DNA of 64,000 nt from Streptomyces meridianus (lineage in GTDB: Bacteria; Actinomycetota; Actinomycetes; Streptomycetales; Streptomycetaceae). The stretch is from NCBI RefSeq assembly GCF_023703325.1, contig NZ_JAMQGM010000027.1:20501-84500 (forward strand). Reading direction: 5' to 3'. Below are positions 15,746-25,484 of this stretch, piece by piece. The notes below the pieces were generated by a model, which saw only the letters and a program-made list of their open reading frames with translations, was not told where the DNA came from and searched no databases. Within the stretch, counting starts at the first letter, position 1; each line of letters starts with the position of its first letter. The position numbers and the translations under genes are program-made.

Positions 15746-17682
15746 CGCGCCCTCACCCGGACGGCACCGCACCCACGCCGCCCCATCCCCTCGACCCGCT
15801 GAGCGCCGACGAGATCGGCACTGCCAGAGAGGTCCTCGACCGGGCCGGCCGGATCAGCACGACCACGCGGTTCCCGCTGGTGCTGCTGGACGAGCCCGAC
15901 CGGCACACCGTCGCCTCGCACCGGCCGGGCGACCCGGTGGCCCGCCGGCTCCGCGTGACCATGCTCGACACCGCCACCGGAACCGGATCGGAGGCCCTCG
16001 TCGACGTCACCGCCGGGCTGCTGCTCTCCCACCGCGAGTTGGACCCCGCGCACGACGGCCGGCCGCCCGTCCTGTTCGAGGAGTACGAGACCTGCGACGC
16101 GATCGTCAAGGCGGACCCGGGCTGGCGCAAGGCCATGGCCGAACGCGGCATCACGGACACCGCCCTGGCCGTCGCCGCCCCCCTCGCGGCCGGCAACTTC
16201 GGCATCGAGGACGAGAGCGGACGCCGCATGCTCCGCTCCCTGACCTTCCTGCGCTGCGACGAGAGCGACAACCCGTTCGCCCACCCCGTCGCCGGACTCG
16301 TCGCCGACGTCGACCTCACCGAACACCGCGTCGTCCGCCTCGTCGACACCGGTGCGGTACCCGTGCCGGCCGAATGCGGCCGCTACGAGGCGGAGTTCAC
16401 CGGGCCGCCGCGCACCGGGCTGCGGCCCCTGGAGATCACCCAGCCCGAGGGCCCGTCGTTCCGGCTCGACGGCTCCCTGCTCACCTGGCAGAACTGGTCG
16501 TTCCGGATCGACTTCAACTCGCGCGAGGGGCTCGTCCTCCACAGCGTCACCCACCGCGACGGTGACCGCGAACGCCCCGTGCTCGACCGGGTGTCCCTGG
16601 CCGAGATGGCCGTCCCCTACGCCGAACCGGACCCGGCCCGCAACTGGGTCTGCTACCTGGACGTGGGGGAGTACGCCCTCGGCCGGAACGCCAACGCGCT
16701 GCGCCTGGGCTGCGACTGCCTCGGGGAGATCCGCTACCTCGACGCCGTCGTACCGGACGACCACGGCAGGCCCGTGACACTCCCCGACGCGATCTGCATC
16801 CACGAGGAGGACGACGGGCTGCTGTGGAAGCACAGCAACATGTTCGACGGATTCTCCGCGGAGAGCCGCCGCTCGCGCCGTCTCGTCGTCTCGTGGATTG
16901 CGACCCTCGGAAACTACGACTACGCCTTCTACTGGTATTTCCACCAGGACGGCGCCATCCGCTTCGAGGCCAAGGCGACCGGCCTGCTCCAGACCACAGC
17001 CGCAACACCTGGGGACGGCTCCGCGCACGCCACCGAGGTCGCCCCCGGTCTGCTCGCCCCGTTCCACCAGCATCTGTTCTGCGTCCGCCTCGACCCCGCC
17101 GTGGACGGCCCGGCCAACACTGTCGAGGAGATCGACGTGGTTCCTCTGCCGCCGGGCCCGGACAACCCCAACGGGAACGCCTTCACCACCCGCACCACCG
17201 CGCTGACCGACAGCGCCGACGGCGGACGGACCGCCGACACGCACCGCGGACGCCGCTGGCGCGTCACCAACCCCGGCTCCCGCAACCGCATGGGCGAGCC
17301 GGTCTCGTACACCCTCGTCCCCAGCCCCGGCCCGCTGCTCCAGGCCCGTGCGGGCTCGTCCGTCGCCCGGCGCGCCGGCTACGCCACGAAGCACCTGTGG
17401 GTGACCCGCCGCCGACCGGAACGCCGATACCCCGACGGCGACTATCCCAACCAGCACCCCGGGGGCGCCGGCGTGCCGGAATGGACCGCACCGGGGGAGT
17501 CACTGGAGCGGACCGAACTGACGCTCTGGCACACCTTCGGACCCACCCACCTGCCCCGGCTCGAGGAGTGGCCGGTGATGCCCGTGGACGTCAGCGGCTT
17601 CGCCCTCGTGCCCACCGGGTTCTTCGACCGCAACCCGGCGCTCGACCTGCCCCGGGAGTCCGGAGGCCACTGCCACGCCTGA
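15742..17682 (+). CDS. Primary amine oxidase (copper/TPQ)
   Basis: 646-residue copper amine oxidase that converts primary amines with O2 and water to aldehydes, ammonia and H2O2. All key residues are visible: Tyr392 in TLGNYDYAF becomes the topaquinone cofactor, the catalytic Asp is in YLDVGEYALG, two copper His are in HQHLF near residue 449, and the third is in FGPTHLPRLEEWPVMP near 600. No signal peptide, so it is cytoplasmic. The GTG start overlaps the permease stop, fixing it. Together with the permease it forms an amine uptake and oxidation module. Preferred amine (phenethylamine, tyramine or histamine) is unknown. Confidence 0.92.
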   Translation: MTRPHPDGTAPTPPHPLDPLSADEIGTAREVLDRAGRISTTTRFPLVLLDEPDRHTVASHRPGDPVARRLRVTMLDTATGTGSEALVDVTAGLLLSHRELDPAHDGRPPVLFEEYETCDAIVKADPGWRKAMAERGITDTALAVAAPLAAGNFGIEDESGRRMLRSLTFLRCDESDNPFAHPVAGLVADVDLTEHRVVRLVDTGAVPVPAECGRYEAEFTGPPRTGLRPLEITQPEGPSFRLDGSLLTWQNWSFRIDFNSREGLVLHSVTHRDGDRERPVLDRVSLAEMAVPYAEPDPARNWVCYLDVGEYALGRNANALRLGCDCLGEIRYLDAVVPDDHGRPVTLPDAICIHEEDDGLLWKHSNMFDGFSAESRRSRRLVVSWIATLGNYDYAFYWYFHQDGAIRFEAKATGLLQTTAATPGDGSAHATEVAPGLLAPFHQHLFCVRLDPAVDGPANTVEEIDVVPLPPGPDNPNGNAFTTRTTALTDSADGGRTADTHRGRRWRVTNPGSRNRMGEPVSYTLVPSPGPLLQARAGSSVARRAGYATKHLWVTRRRPERRYPDGDYPNQHPGGAGVPEWTAPGESLERTELTLWHTFGPTHLPRLEEWPVMPVDVSGFALVPTGFFDRNPALDLPRESGGHCHA

Positions 17683-17706
17683 CCCCCGGGGCGGTGCCGG
17701 GAGCGC

Positions 17707-20100
17707 TCAGCCGGACCAGGACCAGCCGGAGACCTCCGGCAGGTCCTCGCCGTGCTCCCGGATCCACCGGTGGTGCCGGGTCCGCACGTCCGCCATGGCC
17801 TGGCGCAGCGACACGGCCCGCACCCCGAGCCCGGGCACCCGATCGATGACGTCCATCACCAGCCGGTAGCGGTCCAGGTCGTTGCGCACCACCATGTCGA
17901 ACGGGGTCGTCGTCGTGCCCGACTCCTTGTAGCCGCGCACGTGAAGATTGCCGTGCCCCGCCCGCCGGTAGCACAGCCGGTGGATCAGCCACGGGTAGCC
18001 GTGGTAGGCGAAGACCACCGGCCGGTCCCGTGTGAACAACCCGTCGAACTCCGCGTCCGGCATCCCGTGAGGGTGCTCCTCGCGCGGCATCAGGCGGGTC
18101 AGGTCGACGACGTTGACCACCCGCACCGCGAGGTCCGGCAGATGGCGCCGGAGCAGGTCCGCCGCCGCCATGACCTCTTGCGTCGGCACGTCGCCCGCGC
18201 ACGCGAGGACCACATCGGGCTCGCGGCCACGGCTCTCGGTGCCCGCCCAGTCCCAGGTACCCGCGCCGCGTGCGCAGTGCTCCCGTGCCTGTTCGAGACC
18301 CAGCCAGTCGAAGGTGGGCTGCTTGCCGGCCACCACGACGTTCACGTAGTCGCGGCTGCGCAGTACGTGATCGGCCACCGACAGCAGGGTGTTGGCATCC
18401 GGCGGCAGATAGACCCTGACGACCTCCGGGCTCTTGTTCAGGACGTGGTCGACGAATCCCGGGTCCTGGTGCGAGAAGCCGTTGTGGTCCTGTCGCCAGA
18501 CGTGCGACGTCAGCAGGTAGTTGAGGGAGGCGATCGGCATCCGCCACGGCAGGGCCCGCGACGACCGCAGCCATTTGATGTGCTGGTTGACCATCGAGTC
18601 GACGATGTGGACGAACGCCTCGTAGCTCGAGAACAGCCCGTGCCGTCCGGTCAGCAGATAGCCCTCCAGCCAGCCCTGGCACAGGTGCTCGGACAGCACC
18701 TCCATGACCCGGCCGTCCCGGGCCAGATGCTCGTCCCCCGGCAGCTCTTCCGCCTCCCAGGTCTTGCCGGTCGCCTCGTACAGTGATTGGAGCCGGTTGG
18801 AGGCGGTCTCGTCCGGCCCCACCACCCGGAAGTTGCGCACCGGCGCGGTGTCCGTCATGACCCGGGAGAGCATGCCGCCGAGCACGGCCGTCGGCTCGTG
18901 GCTCGTGGTGCCGGGGGCGTCGACCGGCACGGCGAAGTCCTCCGGGCCCGGCAGCGGCAGGTCCCGCAGCAGCCGCCCGCCGTTGGCGTGCGGGTTGCTC
19001 CCCAGGCGCCGGTCGCCCTCCGGGACGCAGGCCAGGACCTGCGGCCGGGGGCGTCCCTCGTCGTCGAACAACTCCTCGGGCCGGTACGAGCGCAGCCACT
19101 CCTCGAGTTGCCGCAGCCGCTCCGGGTCCTCCCGCACGCCGGTCAGCGGCACCTGGTGCGAGCGCCAGGTGCCCTCCACCGCCAGTCCGCCGACCTCGTG
19201 CGGGCCGGTCCATCCCTTGGGCGTGCGCAACACGATCACCGGCCATCGCGGGCGGTCCGTCGCCCCTTCCGCGCGCGCCCGACGGTGGATCGCCGCGATC
19301 CGGTCCAGGGCGTCGTCCATGGCCCGCGCCAAGGCCCGGTGCACGGCGAGCGGCTCGTCGCCGGAGACGTGGACCGGCTCGTACCCGTACCCGCGCAGCA
19401 GTTCGTCCAGCTCGGACTCGGGGATCCGGGCGAGCACCGTCGGATTGGCGATCTTGTATCCGTTGAGGTGCAGGATAGGCAGCACGGCCCCGTCGTGGAC
19501 CGGGTCGAGGAACTTGTCGGCGTGCCAGGACCCGGCCAGCGGCCCCGTCTCGGCCTCGCCGTCCCCGATGACGCACGCCACCAGCAGTCCGGGGTTGTCC
19601 AGCGCGGCACCGTAGGCGTGCGCGAGGGAGTACCCCAGCTCGCCGCCCTCGTGGATCGATCCCGGGGTCTCCGGGGCTACGTGGCTGGGTACGCCTCCCG
19701 GGAACGAGAACTGCCGGAACAGCCGGGCCATGCCCCGCGCGTCCCGGGTCACGTCCGGGTAGACCTCCGTATAGCTGCCGTCCAGCCACGAGCCGGCCAG
19801 TACGGCAGGTCCTCCGTGGCCGGGCCCCCAGACGCAGATCGCATCGAGGTCCCGGTTACGGATCACCCGGTTCAGGTGCGTGTACACCAGGTTGAGGCCC
19901 GGATCGGTGCCCCAGTGCCCGAGCAGGCGCGGCTTGATGTGCTCAGGTCGCAGCGACTCCGCCGGCAGCGGATTGTCCATCAGGTAGATCTGGCCCGCGG
20001 CGAGGTAGTTCGCCGCACGCCAGTGCGCGTCGAGTGCCGCGAGTTCGTTCTCGTCCGGTGCGCCCGCTCGTCCGGCCGCTGCGGCTGTCGGCTCCGTCAT
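17707..20100 (-). CDS. Phosphoketolase (xylulose 5-phosphate/fructose 6-phosphate)
   Basis: 797-residue thiamine-diphosphate enzyme that splits xylulose 5-phosphate or fructose 6-phosphate with phosphate to acetyl phosphate plus a triose or tetrose phosphate. The ThDP-binding stretch [18 protein letters not shown] with NGYKI, and N-terminal [15 protein letters not shown] and WGPGHGGPA, are diagnostic. The ATG at 20100 has GAGGAGG 7 nt upstream; the longer open frame up to 20274 has no support. It stands alone, convergent with the amine oxidase and divergent from the GH6 gene. No acetate kinase or phosphotransacetylase is adjacent. Whether it prefers C5 or C6 substrate is not visible. Confidence 0.93.
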   Translation of the reverse strand: MTEPTAAAAGRAGAPDENELAALDAHWRAANYLAAGQIYLMDNPLPAESLRPEHIKPRLLGHWGTDPGLNLVYTHLNRVIRNRDLDAICVWGPGHGGPAVLAGSWLDGSYTEVYPDVTRDARGMARLFRQFSFPGGVPSHVAPETPGSIHEGGELGYSLAHAYGAALDNPGLLVACVIGDGEAETGPLAGSWHADKFLDPVHDGAVLPILHLNGYKIANPTVLARIPESELDELLRGYGYEPVHVSGDEPLAVHRALARAMDDALDRIAAIHRRARAEGATDRPRWPVIVLRTPKGWTGPHEVGGLAVEGTWRSHQVPLTGVREDPERLRQLEEWLRSYRPEELFDDEGRPRPQVLACVPEGDRRLGSNPHANGGRLLRDLPLPGPEDFAVPVDAPGTTSHEPTAVLGGMLSRVMTDTAPVRNFRVVGPDETASNRLQSLYEATGKTWEAEELPGDEHLARDGRVMEVLSEHLCQGWLEGYLLTGRHGLFSSYEAFVHIVDSMVNQHIKWLRSSRALPWRMPIASLNYLLTSHVWRQDHNGFSHQDPGFVDHVLNKSPEVVRVYLPPDANTLLSVADHVLRSRDYVNVVVAGKQPTFDWLGLEQAREHCARGAGTWDWAGTESRGREPDVVLACAGDVPTQEVMAAADLLRRHLPDLAVRVVNVVDLTRLMPREEHPHGMPDAEFDGLFTRDRPVVFAYHGYPWLIHRLCYRRAGHGNLHVRGYKESGTTTTPFDMVVRNDLDRYRLVMDVIDRVPGLGVRAVSLRQAMADVRTRHHRWIREHGEDLPEVSGWSWSG

Positions 20101-20341
20101 CGGGGTGCCTCCTCGGAAGTACGTCTTCCATGTCTCGTCTTGCACGACGGCGCGGTCGTCATGCGGGCCCGCCGCACGATCGCACCACATCCGCTGCGCC
20201 GAACCGGTCACGCATCCGCCCGAGGGTGGGGTGTGTTCATACGAACGGGGCGTCGGACGCAGCGGACCGGGCACCGCCCGGGACGAAACCGGGAAGGTGA
20301 CAGGGCATCAGGCAGGCTTCGACGATCGGAGGAAGGCCCAT

Positions 20342-21418
20342 ATGGTCCCGCACCACGGCGGTACGCTCCGGCGGCGTACGGCATCGGCCCTCGTGTACAC
20401 ATCCCTCGCGGTCCTGCTCACCGGCTGCTTCTCGGCCGCCGACACGGCCCTGGCCCCCGACACGCGCAGAGAATCCTCCCCGGATGCGCCGGGCGATCCC
20501 TCCCCCGATGCGCCGGCGGACCCCTCCGGGCTCTGGGTGAACCCGGACACGCCCGCCGCGCGGCAGGTGCGCGACTGGCGCAGCACCGGGCGCATCGAGG
20601 ACGCCGCCTCCCTGGAGCGGATCGCCGGCCGGCCGATGGCGGAGTGGATCGGCGACTCCCCGCGGGAGCGGGCCGAACGCATCACCCGGAACGCCGCCGA
20701 AGCCGGACGGACCCCCGTCCTGGTCGCCTATCACATCCCGCACCGGGACTGCGGCAACCACTCCGCCGGTGGTGCCGAAGGCGCCGCCGCCTACCGGGCG
20801 TGGGTGCGCGAACTGGCCTCGGGGATCGGCGACCGCCGGGCCGTCGTCGTCGTCGAACCGGACGCGGTGGCCCAGGTCGTGGACGGCTGTATCCCGGAGG
20901 GGCTGCGTGCGGAGCGGACGGAACTGCTCAGGGACGCGGTGTCCGTGCTGTCCGCGCTTCCGGCCGTGAAGGTCTACCTCGACGCGGGCCACTCCGGCTG
21001 GATCGACGACATCGGGCGGCTGGCGGCCGTACTCCGGAGCAGTGGTGTCGAGCAGGCCGACGGATTCGCCCTGAACGTGTCGAACTTCCAGCCCACGGAG
21101 GCGGTCGAGGAGTACGGGCTCCGCCTCTCCCGGGAACTCGGCGGTGCGCACTTCGTCATCGACACCAGCCGCAACGGCAACGGGCCGCTCGAGGAGTCCG
21201 GCGGGGAGGGCTGGTGCAATCCCCCGGGCAGGCGGCTGGGAACTCCGCCGACCACCCGTACCGGCAAGGCGAAGCTGGACGCCTATCTGTGGATCAAGCG
21301 CCCGGGCGAGTCGGACGGCCGGTGCAACGGCGGCCCCGCCGCCGGGCAGTGGTGGCCCCAGTACGCGCTGGGCCTGGTCCGCGGGGCCCCGGCCGGGCCC
21401 CGCGCCGGACAGGGCTGA
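20342..21418 (+). CDS. GH6 family lipoprotein, CslZ-like endo-beta-glucanase
   Basis: 358 residues beginning with a lipoprotein signal (LLTGC, lipid-anchored Cys29) and a short Pro/Asp/Ser linker with the repeat SPDAP. The rest is a glycoside hydrolase family 6 domain: HRDCGNHSAGG with catalytic Asp136, VVEPDA (about 170-175), YLDAGHSGW, NVSNF and DTSRNGNG. The start is fixed by GGAGGAAGG at 20328-20336. GH6 enzymes cleave beta-1,4-glucans by inversion. Its place beside the GlxA-like and CslA-like genes matches cslZ of the Streptomyces cslA-glxA locus, where the hydrolase acts on the tip glycan, but here it is convergent rather than co-directional. Confidence 0.85.
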   Translation: MVPHHGGTLRRRTASALVYTSLAVLLTGCFSAADTALAPDTRRESSPDAPGDPSPDAPADPSGLWVNPDTPAARQVRDWRSTGRIEDAASLERIAGRPMAEWIGDSPRERAERITRNAAEAGRTPVLVAYHIPHRDCGNHSAGGAEGAAAYRAWVRELASGIGDRRAVVVVEPDAVAQVVDGCIPEGLRAERTELLRDAVSVLSALPAVKVYLDAGHSGWIDDIGRLAAVLRSSGVEQADGFALNVSNFQPTEAVEEYGLRLSRELGGAHFVIDTSRNGNGPLEESGGEGWCNPPGRRLGTPPTTRTGKAKLDAYLWIKRPGESDGRCNGGPAAGQWWPQYALGLVRGAPAGPRAGQG

Positions 21419-21427
21419 ACGCTCCCG

Positions 21428-21457
21428 GGTGCCGGCGCCGGACAGGGCGCCGGCACC
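21428..21457. terminator. Bidirectional terminator between GH6 and GlxA-like genes
   Basis: Perfect 12-bp stem GGTGCCGGCGCC / GGCGCCGGCACC with a 6-nt loop, between the convergent stops at 21418 and 21473. Confidence 0.75.
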
Positions 21458-21472
21458 GCCGGACCCGCTGTC

Positions 21473-23383
21473 TCAGCCGACGTGCACCCATCTGGCCTCG
21501 GACGGGGTGCCCGCCGAGTCCGTGACGAACAACATGTACCAGCCCGCGGGCACCAGCGTGGGGTCCTTGGGGACTGACAGTTCGACGGAGCCTGCGCTGC
21601 GCCGGAGTTCCAACTCGATCGACCGCTGCTCGACATCGGTCGTGTGCGTCACGGCGCTCGGCCGCATCAGCCGCGCGCCGGTGACCGGCTTGTCCGACCG
21701 CACCCGGAAGGCTGCCGTGTCCCCGCGGTGCACTTCGTCGGGGCCGTCGCTCAGGGCGGGACGCGACTTCCGGTACAGGTAGGGCGGGGTGTAGATCTCC
21801 ACTCGCTGCTCGAACGTTCCGGTCTGGGTGTTGTCCGGGTCCGCGTACAGCGGGTCCGACCCGAACGTGGCCACTCGCCCGTCGGGCAGAAGCAGGGCGG
21901 ACGAGTGGTAGTTGCGCCCCACGACGGGGGAGGCGGCGGGCCGGAAGGTGTTGCTGTCGGGGGAGTAGAACTGCGCCTTGTGGATGTCGCTGGCGCTCCG
22001 GCCGCGGTAGTCCGAGGAGCCGCCGGTGGTGAACACGGTGTCGTCGGGCAGCAGGACGCTGGAGAGGTAGCGGGTGCCCTGCGGGAGGTCCGGGCCGTCG
22101 GTGAAGCGTGGCGCCCTGCCCTCCCGTCGCGCGGCCTCGAGGTCGGCGATCGCGGTGCGCCGGGAGGACTTCCGCGACTCGCCGACCCCTCCGCCGCCCA
22201 GGATCATCACCTTCTGGTCCTGGGCCGGGGGGAGCAGGACGGAGGCGGAGGTCTCGGTCCGGTCGGCGTCCCGCAGGCCTTTCGCGGGCTGGAAGGTGTT
22301 CTTCTCCAGGTCCCACAGCCCGGGGCGGCGTCCCTTGTCGGAGGGTCCGTATCCGGCGTTGGAACCGGAGAAGAAGAGTTTTCCGCCCTTGGTCAGGAAC
22401 AGCGCCGGGTAGGTCGGGAAGTACCGCTTGGGAGCCTTGGACCACTTGCGGGTGCGGGGGTCGAAGATCTCGTTGACGCCGTTGATGATCTGTCCCATGT
22501 CGTCCAGCCCGGAGACCGCCATGACCCGGCCGTCGGCGAGGGTGACCAGGGTCGGGTACCAGCGTCCCTTGGCCATCGGGTCGACGGCTACGTAGCGCTC
22601 GGCCGTCGGGTCGAACTCGTAGGCCACGTCGAGCCCTTGGTAGTCCTGCTTGTTCATGGTCATGTCGCCGGCCAGGCCGTACACGTTCCGGCGGGCCGCC
22701 CCGGTGAGGCCGACCACGGCGAACTGCGCCGGCGCGGAACGCGTCTGGCTGCGGCCCTTGCGGACCGCCTCGACGAAGATGCGTTTCTCACCTGCCGTGA
22801 TGACGATCTTGCCCTTCTTCGTCCGCTTCTTCGCGGCGGGAACGGTGGTCGTCCGGGTGGTCCGGTACTCCTTGCCGTCGGGGGCGCGGAAGACCGTGCC
22901 GCGGGGCAGGGTGCGAGGGGCGCTCGGGGCCTCGTTCTTCACCAGCATCGGACCGGCGGCCCGTTCGACCTTGCCTTCGAGGATCTCGTAGCGCGCGGTC
23001 CCGCCCGCCACCAGCAGTTTGCCGCCCGGAAGTTGTGCGTGCCCGCCGCAGAAGAGATCGGTGGGGGTGGGGATGAGCTTGAAGGTGTCGTCCGCGGGAT
23101 TCCACAGCAGCGTCTTGAAGCTGCCGGCGTCGAAGTTCGACTCCCGGTTTCCCGATCCCGCGATCAGCAGGACCTTCCCGGTGTGCAGCAGGGCCGCGTG
23201 GATGGCGTTGACGCGGAACTTCGCCGGCACCGGAAGCAGGTCCCAGTGGCCGAAGGAAGCTTTGTACCCGGGCTGTTCGATCTTGTAGGCGTGGTAGGTG
23301 CGCTGCGCGTAGCTGACGGCCGCCGGGGCATTGAGCCCGGCCAGTACGACCATCGCCGCAGCTCCGGCGAGCGTGGTCCGCAC
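21473..23383 (-). CDS. glxA: GlxA-like mononuclear copper radical oxidase
   Basis: 636-residue galactose-oxidase-like protein with an N-terminal hydrophobic anchor (about residues 5-25), kelch-type beta-propeller and a C-terminal immunoglobulin-like domain. By alignment from memory with Streptomyces GlxA and galactose oxidase, Cys112 (LFCGGH) and Tyr276 (RWYPT) form the thioether cofactor, while Tyr492 and His493 (GRNYHSS) and His580 (THTTDVEQRS) bind copper. GTG start 11 bp after the cslA-like stop, without a clear ribosome binding site, so coupling is likely. GlxA oxidises the nascent glycan at hyphal tips and is needed for its deposition. The GOase second-sphere Trp region reads SGLDD, as in GlxA. 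Confidence 0.88.
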   Translation of the reverse strand: MRTTLAGAAAMVVLAGLNAPAAVSYAQRTYHAYKIEQPGYKASFGHWDLLPVPAKFRVNAIHAALLHTGKVLLIAGSGNRESNFDAGSFKTLLWNPADDTFKLIPTPTDLFCGGHAQLPGGKLLVAGGTARYEILEGKVERAAGPMLVKNEAPSAPRTLPRGTVFRAPDGKEYRTTRTTTVPAAKKRTKKGKIVITAGEKRIFVEAVRKGRSQTRSAPAQFAVVGLTGAARRNVYGLAGDMTMNKQDYQGLDVAYEFDPTAERYVAVDPMAKGRWYPTLVTLADGRVMAVSGLDDMGQIINGVNEIFDPRTRKWSKAPKRYFPTYPALFLTKGGKLFFSGSNAGYGPSDKGRRPGLWDLEKNTFQPAKGLRDADRTETSASVLLPPAQDQKVMILGGGGVGESRKSSRRTAIADLEAARREGRAPRFTDGPDLPQGTRYLSSVLLPDDTVFTTGGSSDYRGRSASDIHKAQFYSPDSNTFRPAASPVVGRNYHSSALLLPDGRVATFGSDPLYADPDNTQTGTFEQRVEIYTPPYLYRKSRPALSDGPDEVHRGDTAAFRVRSDKPVTGARLMRPSAVTHTTDVEQRSIELELRRSAGSVELSVPKDPTLVPAGWYMLFVTDSAGTPSEARWVHVG

Positions 23384-23394
23384 ACGTGGGCTGA

Positions 23395-25224
23395 TTACAG
23401 GGCGCACAGGGAGTCCTTGTCTGCGGGAGCGGTGCGGGAACGGTCGCTGCGGGCAGCGGGGACCGGTGCCGTGACGGGGGGCCGGGTGCTGCGGTCGCGG
23501 CGCGCGCCCGCGTACCAGACGACGACGGGCGACAGGCAGAGGATCAGGGCGAGCACGGCCCAGGTCCGCATGGCGGCGTGGGTGTGCCCGAGGAAGAAGG
23601 AGGCGATCAGAGCGCCTCCGAAGACGGCGGCCCACGCGAGGTGGATCCGGAAGGTGGCGAGCCGGTCGGGGCTCGCCGAGTCGCCCTTCGGCGTCACGAC
23701 GAACGAACTCTTGCGGCGCAGGGCCGCGTCGAACAGCGAACGGGCGTAGACCGGGGCGGACAGGGCCGACATCAGCATCCCGGCGAGCCCGCTGGACCCC
23801 TCCGGCTCGTGGGGGGAGACGTTGTGGCGCCGGTTCCAGACGTAGAGACCGATCTGGAGGGCCGCGGCATCGCTGTAGAGCATCATCCAGACCTCGGACG
23901 AGATCTGGATGCCCGACGCCCCGAAGCCCAGGAAGAGCACACAACTGACCCCTGCGAGAATCCAGTTGAGCGCTGTCATCGGGTAATAGATGACCATGAA
24001 GGTGTAGTTGAGGAGCTTGCCGGGCGGAAGGTCGAACGGCGCCTTCCAGAATTGCTTGAGGAGGGTCTCGTAGGTACCCCGGGACCAGCGCAACTGCTGG
24101 GTGAAGAAATCCGTCCAGGCGGTTGGCCCCTCGCCCACGGCGAGAACGTCCGGCGTGTAGACGGAGCGCCATTTGTTTCCGGTCAGTGGATTGCGCGTCC
24201 GGTGGATCTCGAATCCGGTGGCCATGTCCTCGGTGATGGAGTCGTAGAGACCTCCGACCACTTTGACGGCGCTGATGCGGACGGCGTTGCTGGTGCCGAC
24301 GAACATGGGTCCGCCATAACGGTTCCCGGCCCGCTGGATGAGGGCGTGGAAGAGGAACTGCTGGCTTTCGGCGGCCTTGGTGACGGCGGCCTCGTAGTTG
24401 CCGTATACCTGAGGGCCGACGACGAACGCAATGTCGGGATCGCGGAAGTAACCGAGCATCCGCTCCAGGTAGTTGGGGAGCGGCACGTGGTCGGTGTCCA
24501 CCGAGGCGAAGTAGTCGTAGTCGTCGCCGTGCGCGTCCAGCCAGGCGTTGTAGTTGCCGTGCTTGGTCCGTGCCCGGTGCGGTCCCGTCGGCCGGTTCCA
24601 CTCCGGCACGCCCTTGCGGGTGAAGTGGTGCACGCCGAGTCGCGCGCAGACCTTCTTGACCTCGGGGTCGTCGCCCTCGTCGAGGAGCCAGACATGCAGC
24701 AGGCCCCGGTGACGCAGCCGCACCGCCGCCTCCAGGGTCCGGGTGACCATCTCGATCGGTTCCTTCCCGGGAACGAACGAGGTCAGGAAGGCGACCTTGG
24801 TCCGCTTCTCGGGGACGACCGGAATGGGATCACGGGCGACCAGTGTGGCGTGGGCGTTGGAGACGACCGTGCAGAGCCGGAAGAACTCGATCAGACCGAT
24901 GGAGACGAGCATCGTGGTGTCCGCCGCAGTCTCCCACCACGAGGCGTACTGCCGGTGAACCCAGTGCTGCGGTTGCAGCAGCCAGACGAGCAGGACCGCG
25001 GAGAACAGAGGAGCGGCGCAGAGCAGCAGCCCCGCACGGATGCGGTGCGGTTCGTGCGCCAGCAGACTGCGGTAGCGGACCCGGTAGGGGAGATCCGGGT
25101 CGGGGCGGGTGAGGGGGCCCGCCAGTCGGCTGTATGTGTCGTACGCGTAATCCGCACGAGTACGAGTGACACCAGGACGTGAGGATTCCTCAACCGTTTT
25201 CCGTACGGAGCTCGGCGAAGGCAT
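23395..25224 (-). CDS. cslA: Cellulose synthase-like glycosyltransferase (CslA type, GT2)
   Basis: 609-residue membrane GT2 with the processive synthase signature: DEGDD (182-186), DTD (243-245), TED (331-333) and QQLRW (376-380). Two N-terminal helices and about four or five C-terminal helices frame the cytoplasmic catalytic domain. It polymerises UDP-sugars into a beta-glycan that is extruded at hyphal tips in Streptomyces. The ATG at 25224 has GGGAG about 7 nt upstream; the open frame to 25347 is not supported. It is the first gene of an operon with the GlxA-like oxidase and divergent from the exopolysaccharide locus. The true monomer (glucose or GlcNAc) is not visible. Confidence 0.9.
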   Translation of the reverse strand: MPSPSSVRKTVEESSRPGVTRTRADYAYDTYSRLAGPLTRPDPDLPYRVRYRSLLAHEPHRIRAGLLLCAAPLFSAVLLVWLLQPQHWVHRQYASWWETAADTTMLVSIGLIEFFRLCTVVSNAHATLVARDPIPVVPEKRTKVAFLTSFVPGKEPIEMVTRTLEAAVRLRHRGLLHVWLLDEGDDPEVKKVCARLGVHHFTRKGVPEWNRPTGPHRARTKHGNYNAWLDAHGDDYDYFASVDTDHVPLPNYLERMLGYFRDPDIAFVVGPQVYGNYEAAVTKAAESQQFLFHALIQRAGNRYGGPMFVGTSNAVRISAVKVVGGLYDSITEDMATGFEIHRTRNPLTGNKWRSVYTPDVLAVGEGPTAWTDFFTQQLRWSRGTYETLLKQFWKAPFDLPPGKLLNYTFMVIYYPMTALNWILAGVSCVLFLGFGASGIQISSEVWMMLYSDAAALQIGLYVWNRRHNVSPHEPEGSSGLAGMLMSALSAPVYARSLFDAALRRKSSFVVTPKGDSASPDRLATFRIHLAWAAVFGGALIASFFLGHTHAAMRTWAVLALILCLSPVVVWYAGARRDRSTRPPVTAPVPAARSDRSRTAPADKDSLCAL

Positions 25225-25367
25225 CAGGGAACTCCCGAGGACTAGCGGGACCGGAACCGGATGCGCCGACGACCTGGACGGAGCATTGCGCCACGCCATC
25301 GACCGAGAGGGAAAGGTAACAATCACACTGAAGAACTCTGCGCACATCGGATGTGTGGCGCGCCCTG

Positions 25368-25396
25368 TTGATGGGGCGAAGAGCTGGTCACACTAT
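25368..25396 (+). promoter_or_regulatory. Candidate sigma-70 type promoter for the secreted protein gene
   Basis: TTGATG at 25368-25373 and CACTAT at 25391-25396, separated by 17 bp, lie about 90 bp before the start at 25485. The -35 is good (4 of 6), the -10 weak (3 of 6). Confidence 0.35.
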
Positions 25397-25484
25397 CGGT
25401 CCATTGGTGCGCGCCTTGCGTGATTTTCATTCCGGTCCGTGTCACTGTCTGGGCGATTCAGCCGTAGAAAACGGAGGACGTCTC

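Noticed and set aside
14009..15772. 587-codon antisense frame under the permease gene
   Set aside because: Its product is low-complexity Gly/Glu/Asp text with no domain; it mirrors a real membrane protein gene.
18787..21525. 912-codon plus-strand frame across the phosphoketolase and GH6 region
   Set aside because: Composition is typical of a GC-rich shadow; both strands carry verified family proteins there.
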